Part shown: positions 48,053 through 56,787 of the stretch, one piece after another | Position numbering within the stretch: position 1 is the stretch's first letter | Layout: each line of letters opens with the position of its first letter | NCBI GenBank assembly: GCA_020845495.1 | Contig: JADLFM010000165.1 | Span: forward strand, 124,001-188,000 | DNA: 64,000 bases | Origin: Chloroflexota bacterium | Lineage (GTDB): Bacteria; Chloroflexota; UBA6077; JACCZL01 | Direction: 5' to 3' | Made by a program: the position numbers and the translations under genes | The notes under the pieces: generated by a model | What the model was told of the DNA's origin: nothing | The model's input: the letters and a program-made list of their open reading frames with translations, nothing else | Databases searched by the model: none

Positions 48053-48433
48053 CCTCGCGTTCTCCTCAGCGGCGTGATTCGGCTGACCTGCTCGCTGCGT
48101 CCTCGTCGCAGCGTACGAGCACGATACAGGGTGCTCCACGCTCGCGCTCGTTGTCGAGGCGCAGCGTGCCGCAAGGTGTCTATCCGCGCCCTACCCCGAG
48201 CGGAGACGTGCTGTGGACAACGCTCCCGGGCGACCACGGTCGTCGAACGAGCGCCCGACTTGGACTCCAATGGCGGTAGGAGCGAACTGGACACCGTGAG
48301 TACGGACGTACCGGCCCCGGCCGGGCCTTCTGTCGGTCTGTCCCGGTCCTTTCAGCCCTGCTTGGGCCGCTGGAGCGGTCGTTAGCATGTCCGAGGATTC
48401 GCTCGACCCAGGGATGGGAAGGCTCACAGGCAG
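48053..48433. other. Divergent region before the flagellar operon
   Basis: 380 bp between the hydrolase start and fliP. It must hold the promoter of the fliP-led operon. I see no sigma-28 or sigma-54 consensus and no hairpin. Confidence 0.5.
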
Positions 48434-49366
48434 ATGCGACTCGAAGACTTGACGCTTCAGGCGGGCAGCACGGCGGGCAGCACGGCGGGCAGCACGGCGG
48501 GCGTTCAGGCGCGCAGCGCTCGGACGTCCCTCGCCACGCCACGGGATGTGAGCGGCAGCGCCGCGCGAACCCTCATGCGAGGCCGCACGAGCCGCTGGCG
48601 GCGACTGCGGACACTTGGGTTGGGGTTTGCGCTCGCGGCGCTACCGCTGCTGCTCGGCGGTTGCGCCGGCGCCCGCGGCGACAGCGGGATGCCATCGGTG
48701 CGGGTGCAGGTCGGCGGGCCGGACGGCGGCGACAGCATGTCGATGGGCGTGCAGTTGCTCCTCTTGCTCACCGTACTCAGCCTGGTCCCGGCGATCCTGA
48801 TGATGGTCACGTCCTTCATCAGGATCACGATCGTGCTCTCGTTCGCCCGGAGCGCCATCGGCATGCAGCAGATGCCGCCGAACCAGATCCTGCTCGGGCT
48901 TGCGCTGTTCCTGACCGTCTTCATCATGGCTCCAATCTGGTCGGTCATCAACGAGCAGGCGCTTCAACCCTATCTGAACGACGGGCTATCGCTGGACGCC
49001 GCCGTGACGCGTGGGAGCGAGCCGCTCCGTGAGTTCATGTTCAAGCAAACTCGCGAGCGCGACCTCGGCCTGTTCCTGGCGCTCGGCAAGCTACCCCAGC
49101 CGAACACTCAGGAGGACGTCCCGACCTACGCGCTCATCCCGGCCTTCATGATCAGCGAGCTCAAGACAGCGTTCCAGATGGGCTTCTTGATCCTCCTGCC
49201 GTTCGTCGTGATCGACATGGTCGTGTCGAGCGCGCTGATGTCGATGGGCATGATGATGCTCCCCCCAACCACGATCTCGCTGCCGTTCAAGGTGCTGCTG
49301 TTTGTCATGGCCGACGGCTGGTACCTGATCACCCGGTCGCTCGTCACGAGCTTTAGCGGCGGCTGA
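48434..49366 (+). CDS. fliP: Flagellar export-gate protein FliP
   Basis: 310 residues from the ATG at 48434; an ATG at 48575 would give a more usual length and begin right before the signal-like helix. The core has VQLLLLLTVLSLVPAILMM, MVTSFIRITIVLSFARSA and MPPNQILLGLALFLTVFIM, characteristic of FliP. The N-terminal hydrophobic segment ends in LLLGGC, a lipobox-like sequence, unusual for FliP. Before it, a 12-bp unit repeated 3.5 times (48461-48502) encodes GSTA repeats. FliP forms the FliPQR export gate at the base of the flagellum. Confidence 0.95.
   Translation: MRLEDLTLQAGSTAGSTAGSTAGVQARSARTSLATPRDVSGSAARTLMRGRTSRWRRLRTLGLGFALAALPLLLGGCAGARGDSGMPSVRVQVGGPDGGDSMSMGVQLLLLLTVLSLVPAILMMVTSFIRITIVLSFARSAIGMQQMPPNQILLGLALFLTVFIMAPIWSVINEQALQPYLNDGLSLDAAVTRGSEPLREFMFKQTRERDLGLFLALGKLPQPNTQEDVPTYALIPAFMISELKTAFQMGFLILLPFVVIDMVVSSALMSMGMMMLPPTTISLPFKVLLFVMADGWYLITRSLVTSFSGG
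48461..48502 (+). repeat. 12-bp in-frame tandem repeat in fliP
   Basis: GCGGGCAGCACG three times plus half a unit. The unit length keeps the frame and encodes GSTA repeats in the N-terminal extension. Confidence 0.93.
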
Positions 49367-49371
49367 ACGAG

Positions 49372-49472
49372 GTGGACGAGTCATCAGCCGTCAGTGCGAT
49401 CGGCAATTCGAAGTAGCGGCCAGCAAGCATCGTCTCCTGATGGCTGACTGTCGATCGCTGAAAACTCGCCAC
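49372..49472. repeat. 101-bp palindromic element (family 1, copy B)
   Basis: Imperfect inverted ends GTGGaCGAGTCATCAGC (49372-49388) and GCTGAAAACTCGCCAC (49457-49472). On the minus strand its first 37 bases align with those of the element at 13382 at roughly three quarters of positions (GGCGAGTTtTCAGCgATCG...). It fills the gap between fliP and fliQ. Confidence 0.6.
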
Positions 49473-49490
49473 GCTCCGGAGGTCTGACGA

Positions 49491-49760
49491 ATGAATGAGT
49501 TGTTCGCCCTCGAGGTCGGGAAGAACGCGCTGCTCGTGACCCTGATGCTCTCGGCCCCCCTCATGGGCGCCGCGCTGCTGGTCGGGTTGATCGTCAGCGT
49601 CTTCCAGGCGCTGACCCAGATCAACGAGCAAACCCTCACCTACGTCCCGAAGATCGTGGCCGTCTTCGCGGCTATGCTGATCGCCGGGCCGTGGATGATC
49701 CAGACTCTCCTCAGCTACACGACCGGGCTATTTTCGATGCTGCCGGCGATGGTGCGCTGA
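49491..49760 (+). CDS. fliQ: Flagellar export-gate protein FliQ
   Basis: 89 residues, the normal length, with two membrane helices (LVTLMLSAPLMGAALLVGLIV and VVAVFAAMLIAGPWM in outline) and the FliQ phrase VFQALTQINEQTLTYVPKI. CGGAGG precedes the ATG. Unlike the genes downstream it is separated from fliP by a 124-bp gap with a palindromic element. Confidence 0.96.
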   Translation: MNELFALEVGKNALLVTLMLSAPLMGAALLVGLIVSVFQALTQINEQTLTYVPKIVAVFAAMLIAGPWMIQTLLSYTTGLFSMLPAMVR

Positions 49761-49773
49761 GCGAGGCCCGCCG

Positions 49774-50577
49774 ATGCCGACCGCCGCCCCCAGCTACGAT
49801 CTGCTCGCGTTCTCCTCGGCCTACGTCAGCTACTACATCCTGGCCGCCGTCCGGGTGCTCGCGGCGCTGATGTTCAACCCGCTGCTCGGCTCGGCGCGCG
49901 TGCCGATGCCGGCGCGGATCGGGTTGGGGCTGTTCGCGACGCTCGTCCTCTTCCCGATGAGCGGGCCACTGAACGGACCGGCCGGCGGGCCGCCCGTCGA
50001 GCCAGTCGCCATCGGGCCGCTGGCCATCGCCGGCGAAGCGCTCATCGGGCTGCTGGCCGGCTTCGCGGTGACGCTGATCTTCGGCGGGGTCCAGTTCGCC
50101 GCCGGGCTGATCGGGATCAACAGCGGCTTCAGCTTCGCGCAGACGCTGAACCCGATCTTCGACCACGGTGGCGGGGTGATCGAGACGTTCTTCTCGGCGT
50201 TCGCGCTGCTCGTCTTCGTCGAGATCAACGGGCATCACCTGTTCCTGATGGGGCTGGCACAGTTGTTCGAAGCCGTGCCAGTCGGGCAGGTCGGGCGTCT
50301 CCCCGGCTCCACTGAGGCGCTGATCGCGCTGTCCGGGGCACTGTTCTCGGCTGGCGTCAAGCTAGCGCTGCCGGTCCTGGCTGCGCTGCTGCTCGCGGAC
50401 CTGGCGTTCGGGCTGCTCGCGCGGGTGGCGCCTCAGTTCAACCTGTTTGCGCTCGAATTGCCGGCCAAGATGCTGGTCGGGCTGGCCGCGCTGGCCATCG
50501 CTCTGCCGATCGTCCTGCCCCGGCTCACGGCGCTGTTCCGCACCGTTCCCACCAGCATGCTGACGCTGGCCGGCTGA
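49774..50577 (+). CDS. fliR: Flagellar export-gate protein FliR
   Basis: 267 residues with about six membrane helices. FliR phrases are RIGLGLFATLVLFP, GEALIGLLAGFAVTLIFGGVQ, ALLVFVEINGHHLFL and the late LALPVLAALLLADLAFGLLAR. It completes the FliPQR export channel. It starts 13 bp after fliQ. Confidence 0.95.
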   Translation: MPTAAPSYDLLAFSSAYVSYYILAAVRVLAALMFNPLLGSARVPMPARIGLGLFATLVLFPMSGPLNGPAGGPPVEPVAIGPLAIAGEALIGLLAGFAVTLIFGGVQFAAGLIGINSGFSFAQTLNPIFDHGGGVIETFFSAFALLVFVEINGHHLFLMGLAQLFEAVPVGQVGRLPGSTEALIALSGALFSAGVKLALPVLAALLLADLAFGLLARVAPQFNLFALELPAKMLVGLAALAIALPIVLPRLTALFRTVPTSMLTLAG

Positions 50578-50594
50578 ACGAGGGGGGTTGAGCG

Positions 50595-51749
50595 ATGGCG
50601 GGCGAAGAGCGCACAGAAGCCGCGACACCTCGAAAGCTCCAGCACCTTCGCGATGAGGGGAAGGTCAGCAAGAGCGCCGAGGTGTGTTCGGCGGCAGCGA
50701 TCCTCGGAGGGATTCTGATTCTCCAGGGCTTCAGCGGCTACCTCAGCGGCAACCTGCACGGCTTCCTTCAAGATCAGTTTTCGACGCTCGCACGCCCGGA
50801 CCTGACCGACAGGTCGCTTGGCGAGCTCGGTCTGACAGCAGCAGCGATGTTCTTCGTGCTCGCGGCGCCGCTGCTCGTGGCGATGCCGGCCATCGGGATC
50901 GTGGCGAACGTCGCGCAGAGCGGGCTGCTGGTAAGCGGCAAGTTGCTCTCGCCGGACCTGGAGCGGATCAACCCGCTGGCCGGCTTCAAGCGCCTGATCT
51001 CGCCGCGCATCCTGGTCGAGTTGCTCAAGACGCTGGCCAAGGTCGGACTCGTTGGCTACCTGCTCTACCGCACCTATCTGGACAGCCTGCCGACGCTGCT
51101 CTCGCTGGCGGGTGCGGACGTCGCGGGCGGGTTGCGGCTGCTGTCCGACACGGCGTTCAAGATGGGCCTGACGGTCGGCGGCGCCTTCCTGGCGATCGCG
51201 GTGCTGGACTACGGCTACCAGCGCTGGGAGTTCCTGCGGGGCGCCCGGATGACGAAGCAGGAGATCAAGGAAGAGTACCGCCAGAGCGAGGGCGCGCCCG
51301 AGATCAAGGCGGCGGTGCGGCGACGCCAGAAGCGTCTTGCGATGTCCAGAATGATGCAAAACGTGCCGAAAGCCGACGTGGTCGTCACCAATCCGACCCA
51401 CTTTGCCGTTGCTCTGGTGTACCGCGGCGACGACATGACGGCGCCGAAGGTTGTGGCCAAGGGGAAGGACTTGATCGCCGCTCGAATCAAGCAGATCGCG
51501 GCGGAGCACGGAGTGCCGATCGTGGAGAACAAGCCGCTCGCGCAGGCCCTCTACCGGACCGTCGAGGTCGACCGGGAGATCCCGTACGAGCTGTTCCAGG
51601 CGGTGGCCCAGGTGCTCGCCTACATCTACTCGTTGAAGCGGCGTGCGACGCGCTCGGCGGTCAGCCCGATGCGGAGTGCAGCGGCTGGTACCGTGATTCC
51701 GCCCAGTACCGTCAGTGCGGTGGCCGCCGCCCTGACCGGGGAGGCCTGA
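50595..51749 (+). CDS. flhB: Flagellar export switch protein FlhB
   Basis: 384 residues, ATG with GAGGGGGG upstream. It starts AGEERTEAATPRKLQHLRDEG, the usual FlhB opening; four membrane helices follow, then the cytoplasmic domain with the self-cleaving NPTH motif (VVVTNPTHFAVALVY, about residue 266). Cleavage there switches export from rod/hook to filament proteins. It overlaps no gene but sits 1 bp before flhA. Confidence 0.97.
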   Translation: MAGEERTEAATPRKLQHLRDEGKVSKSAEVCSAAAILGGILILQGFSGYLSGNLHGFLQDQFSTLARPDLTDRSLGELGLTAAAMFFVLAAPLLVAMPAIGIVANVAQSGLLVSGKLLSPDLERINPLAGFKRLISPRILVELLKTLAKVGLVGYLLYRTYLDSLPTLLSLAGADVAGGLRLLSDTAFKMGLTVGGAFLAIAVLDYGYQRWEFLRGARMTKQEIKEEYRQSEGAPEIKAAVRRRQKRLAMSRMMQNVPKADVVVTNPTHFAVALVYRGDDMTAPKVVAKGKDLIAARIKQIAAEHGVPIVENKPLAQALYRTVEVDREIPYELFQAVAQVLAYIYSLKRRATRSAVSPMRSAAAGTVIPPSTVSAVAAALTGEA

Positions 51750-51750
51750 C

Positions 51751-53865
51751 GTGGCGCAGGTGATGGGTGCGCCGGCCCAGCCGGCGACGGGCTTCGCGCG
51801 GCTCCTGCGTCAGAGCGACGTCCTGTTGGCCGTCGTCATGGCGACGATCCTCGGAGTGATGATCGTCCCGCTGCCGGAGTTCGTGCTGGATGCGCTGATT
51901 ATCGTGAACGTTGCGGCAGCGCTGACGATGCTGCTCGTCGCGATGTATACGACCCACCCCCTCCAATTCTCGTCGTTCCCGGCCCTGCTGCTGATGCTGA
52001 CGCTGTTCCGGCTCGCACTGAACGTGGCGGCCAGTCGGCTGATCCTGCTCCAGGGGCACGCCGGCGAGGTGATTGCGGCGTTCGGGAACTTCGTGGTGGG
52101 CGGCAACTACGTCGTCGGCGTGGTCATCTTCCTGATCCTGATCGTGATCCAGTTCGTGGTCATCACCAACGGCGCCGGCCGCGTGGCCGAGGTCGCTGCC
52201 CGCTTCACACTGGACTCGATGCCGGGTAAGCAGATGGCGATCGACGCGGACTTGTCGGCCGGGGCCATCGACGAGGCGACCGCCCGTGCCCGCCGCAAGG
52301 CCGTCGAGCAGGAGGCGGACTTCTATGGCTCGATGGACGGGGCCAGCAAGTTCGTCAAGGGTGACGCCGTTGCTGGGGTCATCATCATCATCGTCAACAT
52401 CATCGGCGGGCTGACCATCGGCGTGCTCCAGTTGGGGATGCCGATCACCCGGGCGCTCGGCAACTACACCCTCTTGACGGTCGGCGATGGGCTGATTTCC
52501 CAGATTCCCGCCCTGCTGATCTCGACCGCGACCGGCCTGATCGTCACCCGCTCGGCGTCCGACTCGAACCTTGGCAACGATATCGGGCGGCAGGTGCTAG
52601 GCAACCCCCGCGCGCTCTATATGGTGAGCGGCGTGCTGGTCGCGCTGGCGATCGTGCCGGGGCTGCCGAAACTGCCGCTCTTCACGATTGCGGCGGCTCT
52701 GAGCGGGCTCGGCCTTTTCATCCAGCGCCGTGCGACGGCGATCCGCGCCGAAGACGAAGCGGCTGTGGCGGCGCAAGCCGTCCAGCAGGCAGCCTCGGTC
52801 ACAAGCGAACCGGAGAATGTCCGTCAGTTCCTGCGAGTGGACCCGATGGAGATCGAGATCGGCTACATGCTGATCCCGCTCACCGATCCAGAGCAGGACG
52901 GTACGCTGCTCGGCCGGGTCACGGTGATCCGCCGCCAGATGGCGCTCGAGCTTGGGATCGTCCTGCCGACGATTCGGGTCCGCGACAACGCCCAGATCGA
53001 TCCGAACAGCTACGCCATCAAGCTGCGGGGGGTCCAGGTGGCGACCGGCGAGGTCCGGCCGAACCGCCTGATGGCGATGAACCCGGGGCTTGCCGAGCAG
53101 GAGATCGACGGGATTCCCGCCGTCGAGCCGGCCTTCGGGTTGCCGGCGATCTGGATCGCTTCGCAGGATCAGGAGCGAGCCGAGATGCTCGGCTACACGG
53201 TGGTCGACCCGGCCTCGGTCATCACCACCCACCTCTCGGAAGTGATTCGTGCGTCAGCCGCGTCGATCCTGTCGCGCCAGGACGTCCAGAGCCTGCTCGA
53301 CCACGTCAAAGAGGAGCACCCGGCGCTCATCAACGAGGTCGTGCCGGACCTGCTCACCCTGGGCGACGTACAGCGGGTGCTCCAGAATCTCCTGCGCGAG
53401 CGGGTCTCGGTGCGCGACCTCGTCACGATCCTCGAGGCCATTGCCGATCAGGCCCGCGTGACGAAGGACGCCGACGTCCTGGCCGAGTACGCGCGGGTAG
53501 CGCTGGGCCGCCAGATCACCGGCCAGTATCTCGGCGAGGATATCCGCCTGCACGTCATGACGCTTGCGCCGGCCCTCCAGCACGAACTGACCCGTACCCT
53601 CGTCGCGACCGAGCGCGGCCCAAGCTTCCAGTTGGAGCCGGGGCAGGCGCAACAGTTGATGCGGGGGGTCCGCGAGGGGATGGAACGAATGGCCTCGGCC
53701 GGGTACCAGCCGGTGCTGCTGGCGCCCGCCCGCATCCGCCTTGCCGTGCGCCGCTTCACCGAGTTGTCGCTCGCGAGCCTGGTGGTGATGTCCTACAGCG
53801 AAGTCAGCCAGCATGCCCAAGTTGTCGCTATGGAGATGGTCAACGTGCCCGGAGTGGAAGTATGA
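51751..53865 (+). CDS. flhA: Flagellar export protein FlhA
   Basis: 704 residues, GTG start. N-terminal eight-helix membrane part with the FHIPEP-type signature (PGKQMAIDADLSAG and RRKAVEQEADFYGSMDGASKFVKGDA in outline), then the cytoplasmic cargo-binding domain to LVVMSYSEVSQHAQV. FlhA forms the nonameric ring that receives export substrates and chaperones such as FlgN, also encoded in this operon. It overlaps the PilZ gene by 4 bp. Confidence 0.97.
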   Translation: MAQVMGAPAQPATGFARLLRQSDVLLAVVMATILGVMIVPLPEFVLDALIIVNVAAALTMLLVAMYTTHPLQFSSFPALLLMLTLFRLALNVAASRLILLQGHAGEVIAAFGNFVVGGNYVVGVVIFLILIVIQFVVITNGAGRVAEVAARFTLDSMPGKQMAIDADLSAGAIDEATARARRKAVEQEADFYGSMDGASKFVKGDAVAGVIIIIVNIIGGLTIGVLQLGMPITRALGNYTLLTVGDGLISQIPALLISTATGLIVTRSASDSNLGNDIGRQVLGNPRALYMVSGVLVALAIVPGLPKLPLFTIAAALSGLGLFIQRRATAIRAEDEAAVAAQAVQQAASVTSEPENVRQFLRVDPMEIEIGYMLIPLTDPEQDGTLLGRVTVIRRQMALELGIVLPTIRVRDNAQIDPNSYAIKLRGVQVATGEVRPNRLMAMNPGLAEQEIDGIPAVEPAFGLPAIWIASQDQERAEMLGYTVVDPASVITTHLSEVIRASAASILSRQDVQSLLDHVKEEHPALINEVVPDLLTLGDVQRVLQNLLRERVSVRDLVTILEAIADQARVTKDADVLAEYARVALGRQITGQYLGEDIRLHVMTLAPALQHELTRTLVATERGPSFQLEPGQAQQLMRGVREGMERMASAGYQPVLLAPARIRLAVRRFTELSLASLVVMSYSEVSQHAQVVAMEMVNVPGVEV

Positions 53866-54584
53866 GCGAGCAGCCAGCCGTGCCTCTCGAAGCTGGACAG
53901 GCCGTCGTCCTCGACGCCGGGCTGGCCCACGTCGAGCGGTGGCTCCGCACCACGGTCGTCCGGGTCGATCGCCGGATCGCCTGGGTGGACGGCGCGCCAG
54001 AGGGGCAGTCCGCGCTTCACCTGACGCCCGGGCAGGAGGTGCGCTGTCACACCTGGCGCCCGATGGATGCCCTCTACATGGTCCGTGGCCGGGTGATGCT
54101 GGCCCAGGTGGCTCCGCGCCCGCTGGTCGGCCTGAAGGTGCTAGAGAGCACGCGGGTGCAGCAACGAGCGTACGTGCGGGTGCCGCTCTCGACGGAGGCC
54201 GGCGGCGCCGTGCTCCGCCCGAGTGGAGACCTCGAAGCGCTGACACTTCAGGTGCTCGACTTGAGCGCCGGCGGCCTGCGCGGGCGCTGTTCGACGGCGC
54301 TTCAGCCGGGCGACGCGCTCGAGTTGTCGTTGCCGCTCCCCGTGACGGCACACGGACCTGCCGCCCCCGTCCACGTCCAGGGCCGCGCCGTCCGGCTGGC
54401 CGATCTGCCATCGCCGCTGAACGTGCGGGCTCAGGTGGTCCGGCTGGTTGAGGGGGAGACAGTCGGCGCGGCTGGCTGCGAGGTCGGCGTGGCGTTCATG
54501 GACGTGTCGGTGGCGGCGCGCGAACGAATCGTGCGGGTCGCGCTGAACGTTCAGCTCGACCGGCGCCGGCGGGGGCTGCTGTGA
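53862..54584 (+). CDS. PilZ-domain protein, YcgR-like
   Basis: 240 residues, ATGA overlap with flhA. Residues about 15-100 resemble the YcgR N-terminal barrel (HLTPGQEVRCHTW, VMLAQVAPRP). From about 105 is a PilZ domain with the c-di-GMP motifs R-x3-R (QRAYVRV) and D-x-S-x-G-G (LDLSAGGLRG). YcgR-like proteins slow or brake the flagellar motor when c-di-GMP is high. In Firmicutes flhF/flhG usually follow flhA; here this gene takes that place. Confidence 0.9.
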   Translation: MSEQPAVPLEAGQAVVLDAGLAHVERWLRTTVVRVDRRIAWVDGAPEGQSALHLTPGQEVRCHTWRPMDALYMVRGRVMLAQVAPRPLVGLKVLESTRVQQRAYVRVPLSTEAGGAVLRPSGDLEALTLQVLDLSAGGLRGRCSTALQPGDALELSLPLPVTAHGPAAPVHVQGRAVRLADLPSPLNVRAQVVRLVEGETVGAAGCEVGVAFMDVSVAARERIVRVALNVQLDRRRRGLL

Positions 54585-55081
54585 CGGAGGTGCTGACTCC
54601 AGTCCGACCGTCGGCGGCTCCACTCGGCGCGGTCAGCCCCACGCCAGCGGCGGAGAGTCCGGAGGCGATGCTCGCGGCCCTCGCGGCGTCCATCGCCGCC
54701 GCGCCGCCTTCAGCCCGAATCCCTCGGCCTGTGCCGGGCGAGCTGAAGTACCGGCTCACCTCGTACCTGTTCCCCTCGGTCCTGCTGATCTTCGTCGCGC
54801 TCTACGTGACCAGCCTGGCCTCTGGAGTAGCGCCCGAATCGGCGCTGTTCCGTGCAGGCGGTGTAGGCGTCATCCTGGCGCTGCTGGCCCGCTTCGCAAT
54901 CGGCATCGTGGGCGACGAGAACAATACCCTGGCTATCGAGCAGGAGCTTCTCCGTCGCGCCCGTGCGAGCGTGGAGAGCAGGCCAGACTCGATCGCCGGC
55001 CGATCGTCCGCTCCCTCTGGCGAGACCGCGCCAGCAGTGTCGCCCAGAGAGACGGGCGATCACCTCGCGAGAAAGGAGTAA
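54581..55081 (+). CDS. Two-helix membrane protein of the flagellar operon, unknown
   Basis: 166 residues; GTGA overlap with the PilZ gene. A disordered Pro/Ala N-terminus (to about 55) leads to two hydrophobic helices (SYLFPSVLLIFVALYVTSLA and FRAGGVGVILALLARFAIGIV in outline) and a charged helix with an unstructured tail. I know no family for it. Translational coupling between PilZ and fliA genes suggests a role in motility or its control. Confidence 0.7.
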   Translation: MTEVLTPVRPSAAPLGAVSPTPAAESPEAMLAALAASIAAAPPSARIPRPVPGELKYRLTSYLFPSVLLIFVALYVTSLASGVAPESALFRAGGVGVILALLARFAIGIVGDENNTLAIEQELLRRARASVESRPDSIAGRSSAPSGETAPAVSPRETGDHLARKE

Positions 55082-55087
55082 GCGCCG

Positions 55088-55864
55088 ATGTCGGCCACCG
55101 AGATCGAAGAGCTCTGGGACCGTCACTGCGCGACCCGTGACCCGGCCATCCGCGAGCGGCTGATCGTGCAATACGCGCCACTCGTCAAGTATGTCGTCGG
55201 CCGGATGGCCGTCAGCCTGCCCGGCGTCCTCGCCTCCGAGGACGTCATCAGTTATGGCACGATCGGGCTGATTCAGGCGGTGGACCGCTACGACCCGTCG
55301 GTCGGCGTCAAGTTCGAGACCTACGCGATCCGCCGGATCCGGGGCTCGATCATCGATGCCATCCGGAGCCTCCATCAGTTGTCGCGCGACGCCAACCGGC
55401 GGGCTCGCGACCTGGACCACGCCTGTGACGCCCTGATCCAGCAGCTCGGGCGCATCCCGACTAATCAGGAAGTGGCCGTGCACCTCGGTATGAGCCCCGA
55501 GGAGTTCAACCAGGCCTTGATGGATGCGAGCACCACCGTCATCTCGCTCAACAGCCCGCTCGGCGAGGCGGCCGACGGCGAGCGCCCGTCGCTGATCGAC
55601 CAGATTGCCGATGAGGACACCCCTGCCGTCGCCGATCAGGTGGAGCGGCAGACGTTGTACAAAGCGCTCGTGCAGGCGATTCAGGCTCTCTCAGAACGTG
55701 ACCGTCTGGTCATTAATCTGTATTACTATGAAGAGTTGACGCTCAAGGAGATCAGCGCAGTGCTCGGCGTGTCGACATCACGCGTGAGCCAACTGCACGC
55801 CGCTGCCGTCTTCAAGCTGCGCGCCGCGCTACGGGCCAACAGTACCCAGCCGGTGCCGGCATGA
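55088..55864 (+). CDS. fliA: Flagellar RNA polymerase sigma factor FliA (sigma-28 / WhiG type)
   Basis: 258 residues, AAAGGAG upstream of the ATG. Region 2 (LVKYVVGRMAVSLP, DVISYGTIGLIQAVDRYD, KFETYAIRRIRGSIIDAIR), region 3 (LGRIPTNQEVAVHLGM) and region 4 (LTLKEISAVLGVSTSRVSQLH) are all in order. It would direct late flagellar genes from promoters with a GCCGATAA -10; such an element precedes flgM at 58404. FlgM, its anti-sigma factor, is encoded downstream. Confidence 0.96.
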   Translation: MSATEIEELWDRHCATRDPAIRERLIVQYAPLVKYVVGRMAVSLPGVLASEDVISYGTIGLIQAVDRYDPSVGVKFETYAIRRIRGSIIDAIRSLHQLSRDANRRARDLDHACDALIQQLGRIPTNQEVAVHLGMSPEEFNQALMDASTTVISLNSPLGEAADGERPSLIDQIADEDTPAVADQVERQTLYKALVQAIQALSERDRLVINLYYYEELTLKEISAVLGVSTSRVSQLHAAAVFKLRAALRANSTQPVPA

Positions 55865-56049
55865 CCACCGTCCGCCAGTCCGTCCCCGCGTGCGCCCTCG
55901 CGTCGTTCTGCCCGCACGACGAGCAGACGATTGAGGCCGTCGTCGCGTACGAGGACGCACCGACACCCGATGGCCGTGCCTGCACGCGGGGCCACGGAGC
56001 CTGGACGCTAGCCACGGACGGCGACCCAAGGAGCGAACGAGGAGGATCG

Positions 56050-56787
56050 ATGCACCGTCTGATGGTTGAAGGCGCCGGGGTGATTGGGGCCGCCGGCGTG
56101 GTTGGGGCCGCCGGCGTGGGCGAGGGCGCGGGGAACGGCCGCGCCCGATGGTGGCCCGCCGGGCTGGCGGTGGCCGCTTTGCTCGGGCTGGCACTGGCGT
56201 TCGGCCAGCCGGCCGGGCCAGTGGCTGCGAACGGTACGCCATTTCATATCGTGCTGTCTTATCTGAACGGCGTCTCGAACTGGGGACCGCGCAACGCGAC
56301 CGGTACCGCCGAGGTTACCACCAGCGAGGGCGAGGTCCGGCTCACCGCGGCCGGGCTCGAGCCGCTCCCCGACAACGAGGAGTACCGAGTCTGGATCGTC
56401 AGCAGCGCCACCAACGACCTGATGTCGCTCGGGACGTTCGGAGTGGATCAGCGCGGCGTCGGCCGGCTCGACCGAGTGCTGCCGCAGCCGATCCCCGAGA
56501 AGCCCTGGGACACTATGCTGCTGACGGTCGAGGCGAAGGGTAGCAACCCGAGCACGCCGGGCGACCGCCATTCGATTGCCGGCCGCTTCCCGACGACGGC
56601 CAGTGCCCAGCCGAACGTCTTGCCCAACACCGGTGGCAACCCGGGCAGCAGCCAGGTGGCCGGCCCGACGTCCGCGGTGCATGGCTGGTATGGCTTGAGT
56701 ACTGGCGGCCTGATCCTGCTGGCGCTGCTCGTCGCCGGTGCGATCGGCTTCGGTCTCGGGCGCGCCAGATGGAGGGGACTGCGATGA
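56050..56787 (+). CDS. Membrane protein with RskA-like anti-sigma domain and LPNTG motif
   Basis: 245 residues from the ATG at 56050, which has a strong GAGGAGG; an in-frame ATG at 55861 overlapping the fliA stop is a real alternative and would add a Cys-containing lead. After an 18-bp duplicated Gly/Ala segment comes a signal/membrane helix (LAVAALLGLALAFG). Then an extracytoplasmic domain (VRLTAAGLEPLPDNEEYRVW in outline, then LMSLGTFGVDQRGVGRL) resembles the RskA anti-sigma-K outer domain. It ends with LPNTGG, a 27-residue spacer, a hydrophobic helix and a basic tail. Its place after fliA suggests envelope sensing linked to motility; this is inference. Confidence 0.65.
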   Translation: MHRLMVEGAGVIGAAGVVGAAGVGEGAGNGRARWWPAGLAVAALLGLALAFGQPAGPVAANGTPFHIVLSYLNGVSNWGPRNATGTAEVTTSEGEVRLTAAGLEPLPDNEEYRVWIVSSATNDLMSLGTFGVDQRGVGRLDRVLPQPIPEKPWDTMLLTVEAKGSNPSTPGDRHSIAGRFPTTASAQPNVLPNTGGNPGSSQVAGPTSAVHGWYGLSTGGLILLALLVAGAIGFGLGRARWRGLR

